From contig NC_135997.1 of NCBI RefSeq assembly GCF_048128805.1, positions 7,787,616 through 7,851,615 on the forward strand: DNA of 64,000 nt, given 5' to 3'. Each line of letters begins with the position of its first letter. Within the stretch, counting starts at the first letter, position 1. Both the position numbers and the translations under genes were made by a program. Of this stretch, positions 11,720-28,911 are shown piece by piece. The notes under the pieces were generated by a model, which searched no databases, was not told where the DNA came from, and saw only the letters and a program-made list of their open reading frames with translations. The DNA comes from Centroberyx gerrardi (Eukaryota > Chordata > Actinopteri > Beryciformes > Berycidae).

Positions 11720-14700
11720 GTGCAGTAGGAATTCTTGACAGCTTCCTTTTAGAGCTACAGTGGCGTCTTTAAGGTGAAGGATGATGCTGGAAATAGTGAT
11801 GTTTACTTGTTATTAGCAATAGAAAGCATGTGAATTATAAAAAGAAATAAACACAGAGGCATTTTACACTGCTTCATGCTTGCAGTTGTAACATACAGAC
11901 AACACCAGAAATTCAAATCAAATATGAATTGTCTCAGGAGTGTCAACTAAACAGAGAAAAAAAGACGCATGACCACTCCTTCATAACCCAAATTGTGAAC
12001 CGTTTTTGGGCCAGTTTGGTCCAGAATCAAAACAAGGTCAAAACTAAAGAGCAGAGATGATGGACTTGAAGAAGACAACACCCACCCACACACACACACT
12101 CCCCCCCACACACACACACACCCACACAAAACCCAGAGCTCTGATTCTGTTTGCAGCAGGGTCTGGATGTTCGAGGGAACATGCTTTGCATTGCATGTAA
12201 TTGCTTGTGATTCTCTCTCTGGACTTCAAAGACAGGCAGCAGTATAGTTCAGGGGTCAAAGGCTAGACTGTTGCCCAAATGCCCCCCAATTTCCTGTTTT
12301 GTCTGGCTCTCCGAGTCAAAAGGGATCCGAGATGAAGGCCATGCGCTCTTGGAGCCGACGAGACAAAGGCTCCACTTCTCCGCCTGCTTATCACTCCGGC
12401 TGTCTGTTGAACTGTCCCATTCCTCCCTCGCTTCCTATCTCAGCATGGATATTTGTTTTGCTTTCATATCATGCACAGTTATCACAAGTTGCCGTAAACA
12501 ACAATATTTTAGATATTGTGTAGTTCAAATACATTCAAACTGTTGGGGTTTTTCAGATAATCCACATATATGGAACTACAGTGTGATAGCAAGAGGGCAG
12601 CAAGCCAAAAAACAGGAATGCAGTTTCAACTCCCTTGTCTTCATCTTGTCAGGATGAGCCCTGTTTTATTGCTACGGTAAACAAGCACCTCTCTCTCCCC
12701 CTCCTTTCTCTTCTCTCCATCTTACACCAGCAGCCAAGTCGGGGCCTCTCTGTCTCTCTCTTTTATTATTTTAAGATATTTTTTCTCTATTTTGCTAACT
12801 ACATGCACCGCAGAGAAGGAGCGGAGACAATTTCTGGTCATTAAGATAAGGCAAAGCAGAAAGGGTCGTATGACTTACGGAAAGGCTTACAAGAAAAAAA
12901 CAAAAACTTCAAGGATGTGTTCATTTTGGTCTTGTGCCTCGGGAAATATTCTTCAACGCTGTCACCAAAAACTTGCAGAGGAGTTTCTCCTTAAACGATT
13001 GATCGGGGTAAACCCATGCAAAAGTCATAATTCTGCACAAATCATCCTATAGACGATAAAACAGTCACAAAAAAGAGAGAGAAAAGTGTGTGGGTGAGTT
13101 TTGAGGGGGGTGGGGTAACGTGCAAGAGAGTGGCCCCAGTGCTAAATTACACTGCAGCATGGTCCCTCTCAAAGCCCACATCTGGGATTGGCCCTGACAA
13201 CTGGATGCCGTGCTGCTCTAATTTTGGTAACTTTGTTTATAACCCTATAATAGAGACAGTATAGGACCACAGGGCTGGAGTGGAGGAGGGCAGGACGCAA
13301 CCAGCAACTCAAAGTAAAAGCAGTCATTTCCAAAAAACCTTGTGGCGTTAGTGACGTTCACAGGAAAAGAATGATGTTAGGTAAAAGAGCCGTTAACATT
13401 TCTGTATGTCCTGGATTAAGTGGAATTTTGTCGTTTCAGTATCTTGTCTGGCTGTTTTGTGTTTTGGGGGTTTGCTTCTTTTTAATAGCATTCAAACCGT
13501 CACAATGGTTCTTCCTTACACTTGAACACTGCAGGTTGTAGCTTGTTGAGTTTGGGCAAGCATGGATTAACAAAATGAGAAATCTGTAATTATATTGGGT
13601 GCAGATTTGGGCTTTGCCAGCCCGCTCCCTTTGAAGTCTGAGCATGTACAGAATCACTGAATACACTTTGTCAACACGGGATAGACTATCGAGTGTATAG
13701 AGTTGTCCTTATTAGACCTGATAATGAACACCACCAAGCTTTGAATGCAACCACCACAGCTCAGCGTGATAGTTTTCCTTCCCAATACCAACATTTTTAT
13801 GGTATTTCTTTTTTTTAAAATGGTACTCAGTGTTTTCCCAGAATTAAATGTAAGCCTCTAAAACAGCCTTAAGACCATCATGGGACACTAAAAATCCCCA
13901 TTGAATACAGACTAATGGTTAGCAGCTCCTTAAGACAGGGAGACCCACCTCACCTATTGTTCTGGGATAAATTACTGCCTTTAAATGATGAATTAATCTA
14001 GAAAAAACATAAATTAATAAATAAATGAAAAAACTTCCCAGGGCAAGAAAGGTTTAAAAACAAGTTTAGGTCTTAAAATGTCTGTTTTTTTAGCACACTT
14101 TGTAGCTTTTCTCTCCAGAGTTTCCTTTATTTTGTTGATTCTGTAATAAGCAATATAACAAAACAAAAAAAATACAGCTGTTTGTATATTCTACTGGAAA
14201 TTTAATTATATGTACATTAAAGACTTTGAAAGTATCCAGGCATTGCGTATGTAAGTGTTGGGAGACGGACATGAGATAAAGGCTGAGAAAAACATCCACT
14301 GGCAAAGATCCTGCCTCTGTCCGCAACAGATTGTATCACATCAGTTTGCTGTTTGTATGAGTGACTAGTGATGTCACGGCATGACTAAAGTTAACTTAAG
14401 CTAAAACTGAACTCAGTATTTAATATTGCTCCTTTGCTCTTAATCGCCTGTGTAATTAATGCACATGAAAAATGTAAACTGAGTATTTTGACATTCTGCA
14501 CACCCGTTTCTCAACACTGAACACTTCATCCGATGGAAATGACCTGAGGAACCCACATTAAATCACAGGTGATCCATAGCTAAGTGCCTTTTTGAATGAA
14601 GTGGTATTTGATTCTGTTCTGGACCATCAAAAGCTCTCAGCATAGAGGTTTTGAAGAGTTAAAGACATCAAGTGATGAATTCTGTCCACAATTTGGAACT

Positions 14701-16057
14701 AAAAAAAAAGGAGGGAAAAAAAGATGTCAATTTTTTTTCTTTTTTTCCAGTGAGCACACAAACTAACTTGATTCTCTCTTGGAGTCTAACAAGCTATTTA
14801 TTTTCATTCAGAGGAGGGGGCTGTTCCAACTTTGCCAAACCACAAAAATGGCTTCCCGAGGGGTATGAGGTTTTCATGTGATTTGCTACACTGGAATATG
14901 GATGTAAACAATGCAACAACAAAGGCAACAGTCAAACTGAACTTTGCCAAAGTTGTAGGAAGTGAGAAATTTCATTCAGATTGCAGACTAAGCAGCGGAA
15001 ACACGCTCGCTGTCTATCCAACAGAAAATTAGAATGTAAACTGATCTGAGTTGCTCTTAGAAAAAACTACTGCGGATATCTTTAAGGTGAACTGTCATGG
15101 CTTTTACTCTTGACTTTAAATTGGGACAAATATTCATACTTTTGATCCGGGAGACCTAATTACAGATTAGTCCTATGGGAACTACATTGTTACAACCCCT
15201 TATTTTAAAAAAGCTTGTTAGGACCCGACTAGTGTGTGTGTTACACCAAAATGAGTGTTATCAAGGCACTAAATGAGAATTTTGATCTCCTGGGGAAAAG
15301 GTGAGCTCAATATTTAAAGACATGAGTGAAAGCAATGACCACTTTAACTCTTCAAAGCACACACAGTGAGTGTGTTTGACAGCTGCCCATAACACCACAA
15401 ACCACTGCAAAGAGGCACCTATGGGCCCCATCAGGTCGCACTGTGTGTGGTGACGGGGTCCACATGCTGGAGAATGACTTTTATTGCAAAAACGTTGTTC
15501 CCATCCTCCTATTATAACTTGAACCGATTTGATAGGACTGAATAGCCTACGAACAAAATAACTCTTTAATGCGAGATAAAATTTAAATCCATTTCCTCAG
15601 AGCAATTTTTGATGGAAAAAAATAAAAATAGAAAAAATGACTATCTCGACAAAAGTGGCACTGACAGAATATAGAATATATTCAGCTGGCCGTATTTTGA
15701 ACTCAGCCAGTCTGCGTGGGAGAGACGTATGATGGAGATCTGCAGTGTGTGGAAAAGGTGAGGGAACAGAGAGGCCTTGTGCACCAACAAACAAATCTCT
15801 GCACGAGGACAAATAATGTTTGGACCATGACATTAACTAAACAGGGCAGATGTCATTTCGTAATTTAGGGAGAAAATTGGATTATAGGAGAAAGCAGAAA
15901 GAAAACAAACAAGAGGAAAACAAGTTATCCCACAGTATCTGATTTGGACTTATTTTAACTTACATATCAAAATTTCTTCCTGAATAACTTATGGGTTCCT
16001 GGCTATCTGTATATTAGATTCTGTGTATAAAAATACTGCTCAGTCCGCGCAGCAGGA
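11720..16057. other. Non-coding DNA downstream of tmem208
   Basis: No gene is supported. It has CA/CCCA tracts at 12078-12128. A repeat-free segment at 13120-13300 looks single-copy. The block nearest tmem208 (15480-16057) should include its 3' UTR on the minus strand. Confidence 0.4.
15480..15485 (-). terminator. Candidate polyadenylation signal for tmem208
   Basis: AATAAA on the minus strand, about 570 nt after the tmem208 stop codon. No other perfect AATAAA was noticed between the stop and this point. Whether it is the site used cannot be told from sequence. Confidence 0.3.
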
Positions 16058-19836
<3,779 letters not shown>

Positions 19837-19846
<10 letters not shown>

Positions 19847-20100
19847 TCGCTCTCCGAGCCGCTGCTGCTGTTCGCTTCAGTGGAGCGCAGTGTTTCCTTT
19901 TGGACATCGACCTTTGACCTACGGCAGCTCCTCGGTTGTGTTGTTTTATCAAAAAAATTAACTACAAACTTTCACTGCGATGTAATTTTCTTGTAACACA
20001 TCAGCGTTTGGCGTTTGGGGGCAACACATCCGGCGCATGACATTGTCGTCATCAAATGTTGCTTATTCGGCTGGTCGACTCGGGTCGAATTAGTGAACTT
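19837..20100 (-). promoter_or_regulatory. Probable tmem208 5' UTR and promoter region
   Basis: This is the sequence directly upstream of the tmem208 start codon on the minus strand. It is richer in GC and CpG than its surroundings and has no repeat apart from a short GCT run. The start codon sits in a GCGAATGGCGG context and the donor GTAGGT follows at once, so the 5' UTR lies in this exon. No TATA box is evident and the transcription start is not defined. Confidence 0.4.
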
Positions 20101-20159
20101 TTGTGACTGAGCGCCATCTGCTGGTGGTGGTGAAAACAAACTCATTTTTCTGCCTGAAA

Positions 20160-20580
20160 CCCTAAAAGTAGACTTAAAACATTTCTTTTTACTGCTGTTT
20201 TTAACTAGGTCTTTTGAATGAACACACTAATGTTGGGTTTTTAGAGCAAATGTCTGCTCCTGTTTTACCTGAATTTATATGCACTTTAAATTGTCTATGT
20301 CCTCTGCATGTGTATGTATGTATGTTTTTATGTATGATGACATTTTATGTATGTTCTTATTTTATTATACATGTATTGCTCTTGGCCTGGTGAAGCACAT
20401 TGTGTTGCTTTTTGTATGAAACTTGCTATATAAATACAATTTTACTTGACAGTAACAATAACAACAGCAATAGTAGCTAATACAAGTAATAGTAACAGCA
20501 ATAGTAATAGTAACAGCTATAGTAATAGTAATAGCAACAGCAATAGGCCTAATAGTAACAGCAATACATTTTACATGAAA
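20160..20580. repeat. LINE-type 3' tail and AAT/AGC minisatellite
   Basis: Around 20390-20450 the sequence gaagcacattgtgttgc followed by a tgctatataaatacaa motif resembles the 3' end of abundant teleost non-LTR elements. It is followed at 20452-20573 by a degenerate repeat of AATAGTAACAGC-type units. The upstream part (20160-20390) is probably the same element's 3' UTR, but this is not certain. Confidence 0.5.
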
Positions 20581-20589
20581 CACAAATCA

Positions 20590-21887
20590 AGTCCATGACA
20601 TGTACAATACGATATAATAAATGTTAGAAATATAGCCTACAAAACTATCACCTACATCTATGAATATTACTGGAATATTATCATAGGAGGTAAACATAAG
20701 TGCAATTTGGTCGCTATAAAGTCACTACTGAGCATCGCAGACACAATATTATTGAATATTACTGGAATATTACAATGGTCTTTCATTAAGGGTCTGATGA
20801 AAATGAAACCTGGACGGGAGTTATGCGAGTTGGACTTGAGAGTGCACATTGTCGTCAATGCTAGCAGCTGATTACATAGTAATTGGAGGTGGCAATACAA
20901 AATGAAAAAAAAAAAAAAGATGAACAATATCATTATTATCAGTCTACTACTACTATTCATTTATCCATTCATTCTGTCGGTCTTATTATATCGTTTTTCA
21001 TTCATTTATTTTATTTTTTGATGTAGGCCTATATATTAGGCCTATATGTATTTATGATGTTTTCTTGTCCAGTGTCCTTGAACTAGCCTATTCTTGGGTT
21101 CATCGCTTACCAACTTAAAAGGGATTTTTTTTTCCACTTTATGGGACAAGAAAGTCAAGAAATCGTCCGACTGTGGGGAGCAGCCTCACCTGAGATCCAT
21201 CTGACCTGCCTCAAATTATACGAAGAAGAACTGAAGTAAACAGAGAGGAACAGGTCGAGACGAGAGTGTAAGCTCGCACTTACTTCCGTCTTTGCTTAAG
21301 TAGCTTTCTGTAGACCAGAGTCACCAGACCGCTTCTGTTTTGAGTGAAAATCAATTGGACTTTCAAAGATATGGTCCTTTGATCTTTTCCTGTGAGTCAG
21401 GCAAATTTAATTGTATCAAATCGGCTTTTGCATCTTATCGTTGTAGGCTATATGAATGTGCGCAGGTGCGAGTTTTTTCCGTTATTTGTCACAGGGTGTG
21501 ATACTAACAGAAATACAACTTTCGAAAAGTTGAGGTAGATGTAACTTTAAGCTTTCTACTGGCACAGAAACCAGACAGCATCAACCACAATAGGCCTACA
21601 AAGCCTTTAGTGAAAACTGTCTGGAGTTTCATATTTTCTCTTTGCGTTTGATGTACAATTTAGTCTTTGGCACACTCGTGATGCCGGTGTAATCTGACCC
21701 TTCCCGGACTCCGTAGCCTCGAACATCACATCACTTCCCAAACAAAACATCATGGTAGCTTGTCGATGTGAGAGCCAAACTGCTTTATAACATCTCGCAA
21801 GCTGTGTCTTGCTTGATAGATACTTTGTTGGGATTAAAGTAAAGTAGCAAACAACACTATTCTTGAACTGGCAACTCAAGATCCACA
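20590..21887. other. Intergenic DNA and slc39a1 5' flank
   Basis: No gene is seen on either strand. It includes a 14-base A run near 20908-20922 and a palindromic TAGGCCTATATATTAGGCCTATA (21024-21048). The stretch 21140-21890 directly precedes the slc39a1 start codon, has few repeats, and should contain its promoter and 5' UTR. An upstream non-coding exon is possible but I could not define one. Confidence 0.4.
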
Positions 21888-24800
21888 ATGGACTACCTAC
21901 TACAGGTGAAAATAGGCGCTCTCGTTGGTTTGCTGCTCTTAACCCTTCTTTTTGGATTTATCCCTGCTCGGCTCAAATGGTTCAGGAACACAAACGGGAC
22001 AGGTAGGTTAACGTTATGTTTGACATCTATAACAACCTTACATATTTGGGTTATGCAGCAATGTGTTCATGCTTAGCTCTAGCTTTGTTGAGTTTATGTT
22101 TTGAAGTAATGGGACGTTAGCCTCAATGGTCAGTGTCCTTAACGCTAAACTGTATGAAAAATCTGGTAATTTAATGAGACCTAGTTTAACAGCTGACATA
22201 CATGTCAGTTGGAACATGATTTAAGATTTTTGTGTAAATCGTTAAGATCTTCTGGTCCATTCGGCATGGGAGTGATCCACCAAGCAGTGGTCTATTTCAA
22301 TAAAATATCAACTTTTATATTTGATTGACACTGCTCCCTACCGCCCTCCACGGTACATTTAGGTGGAACCAAAGCAAAAAAAAATATGTTTCTGTTGAAA
22401 TAGGGGCTTCTTCGTGTATCGGATTATGTCGGATTGAAAAGGGAATCGTTTCGTTAAAAGTCTTAAATCATGCTGTACAAGGAGCGTACGTTTGCCGATA
22501 AACAAGGCAACATTAAATTGCCAGTTTTTTGAATGAGGTTTGGCGTGACTGGCTCTCCATACAACAGACAACGGAAAGTATACGGTATCAGGATTTATAG
22601 GTAACATTAGCTTCACTGGCTGTGTCTTGATAACTCAGAATCACTTGATATAGATACAGAGGCCATTTTACTGTTATCATGTTAATCACAAGTTTGCCTT
22701 AGTGGCCGGAGTAGTGATACAGTGGTAAAAAACAAGGTGGGTGAACTGTGACCTTTAGTCGGCTATCATCATCATAAGGCAAACAACCACCAGTATAAAC
22801 AAAAAGCAATAATACTTGCGGAAACGGTTTAATTATTTTATTTCCTTAGACCACATCCGCATATAACTTGCATCATTTTCATACTGCTTACTAAGACGTA
22901 TACCATTACTTTACATTATAAATGTGATTTATATCAGCTTAAATAGGGGGTTAAACTCTATTCCACAAAACAATAGTGTATACTGATGGGTTTACCCCCC
23001 ACTACACCCTGGGCTGGAGTCACCTGATAGGGATGAAGCCTTAAGCCGAAGCACATGGTCATATTTCATGTAAAGCACAAGCACAGCTGCCAGGATCATG
23101 AACCCAGGCTATGTGAAATGGAAGTGAAACAGCTGTAGTGTTCAGTACTTTACAATATGTCCACATTGTGCACCAAAAGTTCCCTGCTGTGCCATTTTCA
23201 CTTCTGCATTTTGATATAAGTGCTTGTCATATGATCTTCTATCAATCAGTCTAAGGATATTATTAATAGTTCTTTGGTTACCTCATTTATCTTATGCAGT
23301 CGTTTGACATTTTCTATTTAACCAACTGATAAGAACAGTTTATACAAAAATAAATAAATACCCAGCTTCATTAGATAGGGATTCATGATGCACAATTATA
23401 ATTTTTATGAGAATACAGCACCATGGCAGATTAAGAAATAGCCAAGCCTAATCCTGGTAACTAGTAAACAGTAATTTTGCTCTTGTGCGTCTGTTCACTT
23501 TAGGACTAAAGAGATGTCTTAATTGTTTGATTCACAGAAACCCACCGCACAGTTCTGAGTCTGATCAGCTGTTTTGCTGGTGGGGTTTTCCTGGCTGCAT
23601 GTCTGCTGGACATCATCCCAGATTATCTGTCAGATATCAGCGCTGAGCTGGAGGCTCAGAGAGTCGAGGTACGTCCGAGTCTGTCCTGTTTCTGATATAA
23701 ATTTAGAGATCAAGCCTGTTTGTTAATTTTTGGCAGAGGTGTGACCGAGTCAACTTTGCTCGAGTCCCAAGTCTTGAGGCACACGTCTCAAGTCAAATCC
23801 CAAGTCTAAATGTAGATTACCAAGTCAAGTCCATGTTATTAATGTCAAGTCTCAAGTCTAAATGTAGAACACCAAGTCAAGTCAGAAAAAATCAAGAGTT
23901 CAGTATCAATTTAATATCTTAAAGAAAACTAAATATGTAGGACTTTTCAAAGCAATATGGTTTCTGTAATCAGTTTCAATGTCAATAAATTCACTCGTTC
24001 CATACAAATTCAGAAAATAGATATTAAATTCAGTTGTCTGGTGGAACAAATCTCATATCTTTCAATCTAAGTCATTTACACAAACACAAGATCTTTGTCA
24101 AGACTTCAGAAACTGTTTCAAGTCATCAAAGTAAGTCAAAGTCAAGTCCCAAGTCGCCAGAACCCAAGTCAAGTCTCAAGTATTCTCTTCATGCACCAAG
24201 TCAAGTCTCAAGCAATTCAAATTGTGACTCGAGTCTCACTCGAGTCCAAGTCATGTGACTCGAGTCCCCACATCTGATGTTTGGTGACATGTAGTGTAGA
24301 GTCTAATTAAAATCTGTGTTCCCTTCCCCCTAAATCTGTCTCCAACAGACCAGCTTCCCGCTCCCAGAGTTCATCATGGCTTCTGGCTTCTTCATGGTCC
24401 TCATTATAGAGAGGATTGTCCTTTCCTGCCGGGCGGAGGGAGGGGCTCAGGAGGAGGAGAGGGCTCCGCTGATACAGGCCAACAGCCACGGGCATAGAAA
24501 CGAGCACGAGCACGGGCACGGACACGGACACGGGACAAGCCACGACCTGGAGGGCAGCGGACACCACATCCATGTCGACTTCCAGGCCCACTCCTCCTTT
24601 CGTTCCTTCATGCTCTTCCTCTCTCTGTCGCTCCACTCTGTGTTTGAAGGCCTGGCTATTGGCCTGCAGAGTACCGACTCCAAGGTGAGAAGGAAGGAAA
24701 TACTTTCCCCTGGTACTGAATGTCCTCAAGGTTTCAGTGTATATATCATTTGTTGTTTTCCTTTCTTTCTTGTCTTTTTCCTTGTTTTCATTAATTCATG

Positions 24801-25053
24801 TCACTCTTTTTTATTGAATTCAGGTACTTTTACCTTACTGTCTCTCTGTGTTTTATTGTATATAAAGCACTTGTAACACTTTTTTAGAAAAGTGCTATAC
24901 AAATTAAGTTATCGTTATTGTCATATTAATAATAATAATCAACCAAAAAGTTTCCAAAAGGATTTTCTTCTCAGCAATTGAGTGCAACAGTAGTGCAACA
25001 GAATAACATTTTACACCACGTTTACTAAAGAATGTATTTCCTTGAGGCGCGCA

Positions 25054-25096
<43 letters not shown>

Positions 25097-25450
25097 CAGG
25101 GTGTCATGCAGAGTAGCTATTAGGCCTGGTGGTAACTGCAGTGAAGGGAGATCCAACAAGGACAGATTTGTGGTAGGACGATGAAAGTTGTGAAATATTC
25201 CATCCAGCCCTACATTAATGCTATGCTAAAAACTAAAAGAGGAATTTGTGGGATTTTTAAAAATGCAACTAAATTATCAGCGTTTCCATTTGGCATAGAA
25301 GTAGCCTGCCAAGCCAAGCTATGTTAGTAATTTAAGATACTTTTTATGTTACATTTACATTTGACTTTCTCCAATTTCTAGGCCAGGTTGGGAGGCAGGT
25401 TAGCCCAGGTAGCCCACCGGGCCTGTAATGCACAAAACCCTGCGAGTGTG

Positions 25451-25498
<48 letters not shown>

Positions 25499-26471
25499 AT
25501 GGTTGTCAGCAGAGAATTCAGAGCGCCGTAGTACTCAGAAGCAGGCAGTGCTTCAGTATCTAGCTCAAAGACTCTTGGATAGGAAAGGAATCAAACCTGT
25601 GTCCCCCGGTCACAGGACAGCGTCTAACCGGTCTGAACATGCTATCAGTATTCCCTCAGGGCTTTTCATGTTCTTCATGTGACTTTGTTGGCTTGCTTTG
25701 TGTGTTCACACGGTATTTAAAATAACCCATCTCTTTGCTATTCAGAAAAAAATGGACACTTTGAAAATCAGCGCTGTATTGAATAACTCTTGCTCTATCT
25801 TAGTTTCACCATTATGATAGAATTTGTTTGCTGTATACACAGAAGAAAATCAAGGGACATTCCTATCAGCCTGTCAGCTGATTCTTATCACCCACACTGA
25901 GGAAGTGTCCCAGTGCCAAGGAATCCTGTTTTGAGTTTACTGATTTACTCTAAACCAAGCAAACGGTTTAATCAGTTAATCACGTATCCACTGGAATTCA
26001 ATCTAGGCTGCAGATACTGGGCTGTCAACATTTACTACTATCTGTACTGGCTATTCTTTGGAGGAATAGGTGGGTGAAGGAGGAAATAATTATGTCAAAC
26101 GTCCTTGTTTTCTGCAGGTTTTGGAGATCTGCATTGCGATACTCGTCCACAAGAGCATCATAGTTTTCAGCCTGTCCGTGAAACTGGTCCAGAGCGCGGT
26201 GCCTCCTCTGTGGGTGGTCGCTTACATCGGGGTGTTTGCCATGATGTCGCCTTTAGGCATCGCCATCGGCATCGGCGTGGTGGAGGCCCAGCTGGCGGCG
26301 GGAGCGCTCATCCAGGCCGTGCTGGAGGGCCTCGCCGCGGGGACGTTTGTTTACATCACCTTCCTGGAGATCCTGCCACATGAGCTGAACTCCCCAGAGA
26401 GGCAGCTGCTCAAGGTGCTGTTCATCCTGCTGGGCTTCAGCGTCATGGCGGGCCTCACCTTCCTGGGCTGA
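21888..26471 (+). CDS. slc39a1: Zinc transporter ZIP1 (four coding exons)
   Basis: ZIP1 imports Zn2+ across the plasma membrane into the cytosol. Coding exons are 21888-22002, 23538-23668, 24349-24684 and 26118-26471, totalling 936 nt and 311 aa, with GT-AG junctions and closed frames. Membrane segments are visible at about 9-29, 43-62, 90-108, 168-188 and 195-215, with the remaining three in the last exon. The variable loop is a histidine-rich run, residues 129-163, with repeated HGH and HEHGH. Membrane segment 4 carries H178-SVF-E182-G, the ZIP metal-binding pattern, and segment 5 carries H205-K. The end has TFVYITFLEILPHEL, nearly the same as human ZIP1, which separates it from ZIP2 and ZIP3. 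Intron 2 holds a GACTCGAGTC-type MITE. It is divergent from tmem208. Function is from family knowledge. Confidence 0.95.
23734..24276. mobile_element. hAT-like MITE with AAGTC-rich ends in slc39a1 intron 2
   Basis: It starts CAGAGGTGTGACC and ends CCCCACATCTG, imperfect inverted termini. It is flanked by atttttgg (23726-23733) and atgtttgg (24277-24284), a 7/8 match as expected for an 8-bp hAT target duplication. Both arms are built of short repeats related to CAAGTC and GACTCGAGTC; the centre is AT-rich. There is no coding capacity. Confidence 0.8.
24730..24935 (+). repeat. LINE/SINE 3'-tail fragment in slc39a1 intron 3
   Basis: It contains tataaagcacttgtaac and agtgctatacaaattaag followed by AT-rich attattaataataat. 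This layout is typical of the 3' end of teleost non-LTR elements. The 5' limit is approximate. Confidence 0.5.
25049..25092. repeat. (CA)n microsatellite, slc39a1 intron 3
   Basis: Uninterrupted CA dinucleotides ending in atatat. A second (CA)n tract lies at 25459-25491 in the same intron. Confidence 0.95.
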
Positions 26472-28911
26472 GGCCGAGAGCGCGCCTCCGACCGGAGTGG
26501 CGCCACGGGACCTGACTGCTCTGTGCCGTGCACTACAGCTCCCACAATCCTCAGGGAGGCTGCTGCACATAGAGACAAACTGTTTTCATTATGAGGGCAG
26601 CAAGTGGGTTTAGTGTCGCACTGTTACATGAGAGTCTATAATGAGTTTTTATGTGAAAGGGAGTGTGACCACAATCATTGGTGTTTTATTTCTTTTAATA
26701 TGCTTTTTTAATTTCACAGAGAAGGAAGACGGGCAGAAGTGTATATGTCATTTCTTTTTAAGAGGATTTTATGTAAATAGAAACATCTTAATGAAAAGGC
26801 TGTTGAAGCACAGAGGAACACAAGTGGCGCATCTCTGAGTCCCCTCAGTTATCACAAGCCTTGTTTTGAAACGTGCTGACGACCTTCAAACAAAATCATT
26901 GTCTCTAACCTTTGACACTAATGAGGAGACAAAGGGCTGTTGTATTTATCAGGATATCGTGTAATTGTTCAGTCATGTCATTGCATCAGTACCTCCAGGT
27001 AATTCATGTTTACACTTCATTTGTAATGACTTCAAAGGGGAAGTTAGGTAGCTTCTTGTTTCCAGTATAAGCACTATTTGCGCCTTTATTTCATATTGTA
27101 TGGTCTTTACTGAGCGCAAAGCTCCACTGTTGGCCTTTGTAAATTGTTATTAAGTGGGTTTCCATTGACCCAGGGTTGTTTGGTAAATGTAATGTTATTA
27201 GATGGATTTTCCAACATCAGGCAGCCTTGACTGCTCAATACAAAGTGGTCAGTCCACCATTTCCTGCATTTGTCAAATAAACCCATGTAATTGGAAACCT
27301 GCTCACTGATGCCTTAAGGAGTTGCATGCCAAAAAAATGTATGGTAGAGGGCAACGATATGGGATTTCTATATTATACCGGTTGCACTTTTCCACTACAG
27401 AATCTATACTTTTCACTGCGTGTGAGGAAGGCTAAAGGTTTATGGACTGGCACATGCCTTGTACAGTTTCTGTGCCTGTACCCCTTTCTTCTAACGGGCC
27501 ACTATTTGAACAAGCTGATAACTAACATTAATGTTAACCTTTGGTCTACCTAAGTCATTTCTAATTTGCCACTTTGTCCACTGTAATTCAGCCACAGTTT
27601 TTCCATTCTAAATATGGACAAAATGCTGATGTTTTATTAAAATATTGCTGCAGTAAGTAGCCAGCTTCCCACCCTGTGCTTTTAGTTATCTATTTTGATT
27701 GAGGACAAACACAGAAGCTTTAAGTATAAACTCACACATTCTCAAAGCAGACTGCTAAATAAAAAGTATGAAGGAGATAAAACCACTATCCATGTTGGTG
27801 TGTGAAACCTCAACTATTTCAGTGTTTTACTGATGCCTCCCACTCTTTCAGGCTCTAGAGAACTACGCACTCTAGTATTTAGGCTACTTTCAGAAATCAA
27901 ACCTCATTTTCTGATATAATATATCAACACATTGTGCACATTAATGCTGAGTTTCTTAACCTATGGCTCAGAAACCATCTGTTCAGTGGGTCTTCACATG
28001 TCAGGAGGCTTTAATGAGGACGGATCCTCAGGCAGGGTCAGAAAGTTGAACAGCCTTTGGCTTGTTTGAGTATGAAATACAATGAACCTAAAGAAGAAAC
28101 AACAATCAATTACATGATGCATGTGAGCTGATAACACTGTTCCCCAAAAGCAACTAATGTTTGTGTGTTTGTGTATGAATGTATATCTGTGTTAAATGTC
28201 TCTGTTCAATGACAATTCCTGCTTTGTCTTGTCTGCCATGTGATGTTCAGAAGGAAACAGGAATGCGTAGGTTGGTTCTCTGATGTCAGCAAAGATGTTG
28301 TTTCTGCTAATTCAACGATGGCATGTTTCGAAGTTTGCACAGAATTGCATATTATGTACTGCTGTTCATTTAAGGTAATGTGGCCAAGAATTAAGAAGCT
28401 TGCTGCAGTTGCCCCTCAGATGAATCCCGCTGCTTTCACTTTAGTGTTGGACTAAATGTGCCGTTTATCAGAGAACCAAACCACGCATTCCAGCTTTTTT
28501 TTTGGTTCAGTTAGTTGTAAGACTACTGTATGTTCAAAAGATAATTTGTTTGTCAGATAAAAAAAACTGGAACTGTCCTTTAAGCAATATATGGATTATT
28601 TTGTGCCTTATAGTGTGATTTATGATTCTCTATCTGAGAGAAGCATCTTTGTTCTCCTCTAAGTTGTTCTTCAAGCGTTGGGTGGAAAAGCTGCGTGACA
28701 GTGGGGGTTAAAGATTTGGATCCTGCTTTCTTAAACACACTGAAGCTGCCTACATGTTAATGCTAGCGTGCCAACTGTATGTTTTTGGCCACAGAGGTTT
28801 AGTAAAGTCTACTGCATCAAGACCATTCAGCAGATTTGAATTTCCCTTCCTCCTTGGTCTGCTGCCCCGCCACAAGTCTTATCCTTATGCAAAGAAAGCT
28901 CTCAAAATAAA
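26472..28911 (+). other. slc39a1 3' UTR and downstream sequence
   Basis: The sequence following the slc39a1 stop is free of obvious transposons and has three possible polyadenylation signals: AATAAA at 27276-27281, 27758-27763 and 28906-28911. The first would give a 3' UTR of about 0.8 kb. ORFs here (for example 27326-27553 and 28240-28455) show no recognisable domain and I do not call them genes. Confidence 0.45.
27276..27281 (+). terminator. Candidate polyadenylation signal for slc39a1
   Basis: Perfect AATAAA about 800 nt after the stop codon, the first on this strand in the 3' region as far as I can see. Alternatives are at 27758 and 28906. Confidence 0.4.

Noticed and set aside
23270-23300. 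miR-9-like string ctttggttacctcatttatc
   Set aside because: Only the first ten bases resemble mature miR-9, the rest diverges, and no opposing arm forms a stem. miR-9-3 is near this locus in human, but this is not it.
24307-24729. 140-codon minus ORF over slc39a1 exon 3
   Set aside because: Antisense shadow of a real coding exon.
26253-26578. Minus ORFs over slc39a1 exon 4
   Set aside because: Antisense shadows; the plus frame gives clear ZIP1 sequence.
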